Source of the DNA: Bacteroidota bacterium
GTDB lineage: Bacteria; Bacteroidota; Bacteroidia; Chitinophagales; Chitinophagaceae
Direction: 5' to 3'
NCBI GenBank assembly: GCA_023429985.1
Contig: JAEZCV010000047.1
Coordinates: 1 to 34,962 of the forward strand
Length of the DNA: 34,962 nt
The notes beneath the pieces were generated by a model. It was not told the origin of the DNA, did no database searches, and saw only the letters and a program-made list of their open reading frames with translations. A program made the position numbers and the translations under genes. This document shows, piece after piece, positions 33,293 through 34,962 of the stretch. How positions within the stretch are numbered: the first letter of the stretch is position 1; the number at the start of each line of letters is the position of its first letter.

Positions 33293-33358
33293 GGAAATTG
33301 GAAAATTGGAAAATGATTGCGCCCTGTAGTTTCCAAATTTTCCAATTTTCCAATTTCC
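33293..33358. repeat. Perfect 22-bp inverted repeat built from GGAAAATT units, likely terminator
   Basis: Bases 33293-33314 are the exact reverse complement of 33337-33358, with a 22-nt loop. Each arm is made of near-identical units GGAAATT, GGAAAATT and GGAAAAT. It fills the gap between two convergent genes and could end transcription from both sides. Confidence 0.8.
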
Positions 33359-33372
33359 ACCCCTTTTTCAAA

Positions 33373-34962
33373 TCAAAACTGGAAGCCAAAGCTTACATAG
33401 GGAAGTATATTTTCTTCTCCCGACCTGGCAACAGATGCTGTTACTACAAATCTTTGAACAGGGGCCAGCCAAATTCCACCGCCAAAACTGTTATGCCATG
33501 TCTTAGAATTATCGTTATCAACCCAAACCCTTCCAATATCATGAAAAGCAAGCAGGCCTACGGAACCGGGGAAAAGATAGGTAGTGAAATCGCCGAGCTT
33601 CATGCGCACTTCGGTATTGTTGAAAAGCATTGTTCTTCCTGCAAACCTGTCGCGCCTGAAACCGCGCAGGTTAGTAGGGCCGCTCAGGTAATTGGCCTGG
33701 GGAAAATCGTAATCGCCAATATTATGATACCATCCCAGCCTGGAAGCAAATACGAACTTTGCCTGCGGAACAAATGATGCTATCACGCTCATATCCCACC
33801 GCAGCTGGGTAAGGTCGCCGCTTTGATCGTTCAACCCAAAAAGTTGTTTTACGCCTGCATCCAGTATAAAACCCCTTGTAGGTATCACCTGGTTATTTCT
33901 TGAATTGATATCAATATTCAGTTCAGCCCCTGCAAATGTTTTTCTTTCAAACATGGTTGCAGGATCCAGTCCGCTGGCAATTGGATCGGCCACCAGCCTT
34001 CCTTTATTTTCGCCCGGGTCTAATTCAAATGTTTGAAAGGTTGGGCCAAAAAGCACACGCATCCACGATTGCATTTGCCTCCTCAGCAAAACAGAAACAT
34101 TTGCAATGTTATACCTGGCGCGATAATATTCTATACCAAGGTCTTTGTTATAAGAAGTATTGTTACCGAACCCAAAAAAGTTGGTAACGTTTACCGGCGC
34201 ACGCAATTCTCCATTCAGCACAAGATCATTTCTTCCTGCAAATTGTGTGATCTCTCCTGTATAACGGAAAAACCATGAAGAAGTTCTTAAAGCATGTCCC
34301 GATGAAAACGTATGACGCATGGCATATGGCTCTTTTCTGAAACCATGCCTTGTATACTGCAACTTCAAACCCAGGAACAAACCATCATCAACGTTATAGG
34401 CGAAGGAAAGTCCCGGATGAAAAATATTATACTTATAATATATCCTGTTGAACTGGTTGTTCTTAGGGTCGCTGCTGATTTTCTTTTTGAAAACGCTATG
34501 ATCGCCAGAGAATTTATTTTCCTCAAAACTCACATCGTATACTCTGATGTTTCCTGAAGTGTTTTCATTTATGAAATGGTCTTCACCCGGACCACCAATG
34601 ATCCTCATCTTAATAGGAATGTCGCCACCTCTCACAACAAAACTATCGTTATCGGCCAGTCCATATAGTAATAATTCTTTCGTTACCCCCGGGTCAAAAA
34701 CACGCTCGTAAATTTTGGTTCCAAGATGACCCTCCTTTTCAATTTTATCCAGTCTTACCCTAACATTTCCATCAGAGTTCTTTTCAATTAAAAATAATTC
34801 TCTTTGATTGGTTCCTACAACATTCACTCTTCTTGAAATGAATTTGTAATACTCCATCATATCTTTCCTGAGATACTTTCTTCTTTCCTTCAATGTTTTT
34901 ACCATTTCAGGGGCGTGGAAATTTCTTACAGCTTCCGGAAGGTTATTCATAGAGGCCTCTAT
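33373..34962 (-). CDS. C-terminal part of Omp85/BamA-like barrel protein, probably a phosphoesterase-barrel fusion
   Basis: 529 residues are visible, and the frame stays open to the window edge. The internal ATG at 34950 is unlikely to be the true start. The visible N-terminal 130 residues (NNLPEAVRNFHAPEMVKTLK, VNVVGTNQRELFLIEKNSDG, IIGGPGEDHFINENTSGNIR) match the linker seen between an N-terminal calcineurin-like domain and a C-terminal barrel in large Bacteroidota proteins. From about 170 to the end is a 16-strand-type barrel containing GPTNLRGFRRDRFAGRTMLF, like the RGF/RGY motif of the Omp85 L6 loop, and a last strand YVSFGFQF with a terminal Phe. The phosphoesterase part is not in the window, so the fusion is inferred from family knowledge. 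Confidence 0.82.
   Translation of the reverse strand: MEASMNNLPEAVRNFHAPEMVKTLKERRKYLRKDMMEYYKFISRRVNVVGTNQRELFLIEKNSDGNVRVRLDKIEKEGHLGTKIYERVFDPGVTKELLLYGLADNDSFVVRGGDIPIKMRIIGGPGEDHFINENTSGNIRVYDVSFEENKFSGDHSVFKKKISSDPKNNQFNRIYYKYNIFHPGLSFAYNVDDGLFLGLKLQYTRHGFRKEPYAMRHTFSSGHALRTSSWFFRYTGEITQFAGRNDLVLNGELRAPVNVTNFFGFGNNTSYNKDLGIEYYRARYNIANVSVLLRRQMQSWMRVLFGPTFQTFELDPGENKGRLVADPIASGLDPATMFERKTFAGAELNIDINSRNNQVIPTRGFILDAGVKQLFGLNDQSGDLTQLRWDMSVIASFVPQAKFVFASRLGWYHNIGDYDFPQANYLSGPTNLRGFRRDRFAGRTMLFNNTEVRMKLGDFTTYLFPGSVGLLAFHDIGRVWVDNDNSKTWHNSFGGGIWLAPVQRFVVTASVARSGEENILPYVSFGFQF

Noticed and set aside
33211..33777. A 188-residue plus-strand frame across the gap and the barrel gene
   Set aside because: It reads through the inverted repeat and antisense to the well-supported barrel protein. 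The translation has no family features.
1..34962. CRISPR arrays, transposases or prophage genes
   Set aside because: I saw no regularly spaced repeats with unique spacers and no transposase, integrase or phage structural protein. The tRNA remnant is the only hint of past mobility.

Overview
The window looks like ordinary chromosome of a Bacteroidota member, most likely Chitinophagaceae or a close relative. Four signs support this: a type IX secretion (T9SS) C-terminal sorting domain on a secreted protein; a GldA-type gliding ABC ATPase; a Reg_prop/Y_Y_Y sensor kinase; and promoters of the TAnnTTTG type, mostly without Shine-Dalgarno sequences. I see no phage, plasmid, transposase or CRISPR array. 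Taxonomy is inferred from gene content only.

Layout. 1-2573: truncated HAD phosphatase, membrane TPR protein, tRNA-Arg(CCT) with a decayed tandem copy of its 3' half, and a DUF2306 membrane protein. 2758-8487: OprO/P-like porin, a 1013-residue periplasmic-propeller sensor kinase with no response regulator beside it, and a T9SS cargo protein. 8780-13659: Upf1/IGHMBP2-like helicase, MscS channel, a 36-bp perfect palindrome, a PRC-barrel protein, a small membrane protein and an L,D-transpeptidase-like enzyme. 13858-18070: a lipoprotein, a PQQ-type sugar dehydrogenase, a metallophosphoesterase, a double-OmpA-domain protein and a GNAT acetyltransferase.

18409-20747 is an apparent three-gene operon: ECF sigma factor, membrane anti-sigma factor with two copies of a short cytoplasmic module, and an outer-membrane beta-barrel. 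A third, stand-alone copy of the same module seems to be encoded at 29841-30074. 20879-22402 holds a second L,D-transpeptidase and an alpha/beta hydrolase whose stop codons touch. 22640-26967 is an inorganic-carbon cluster: small exported protein, SulP/SLC26 anion transporter, beta-carbonic anhydrase and, convergent, an SLC4/Band 3-like bicarbonate transporter.

27135-34962 carries gldA, eno, an ftsB/divIC-like gene, the small module protein, nth, a large uncharacterised GAF-domain protein, a 22-bp inverted repeat, and the C-terminal half of an Omp85-type barrel protein running off the window.

The strongest candidates for new biology are the sigma/double-module anti-sigma/barrel operon with its detached third module, and the SLC26-carbonic anhydrase-SLC4 arrangement. 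Several start codons lie only 5-8 nt after a perfect -7 element, which suggests leaderless mRNAs.
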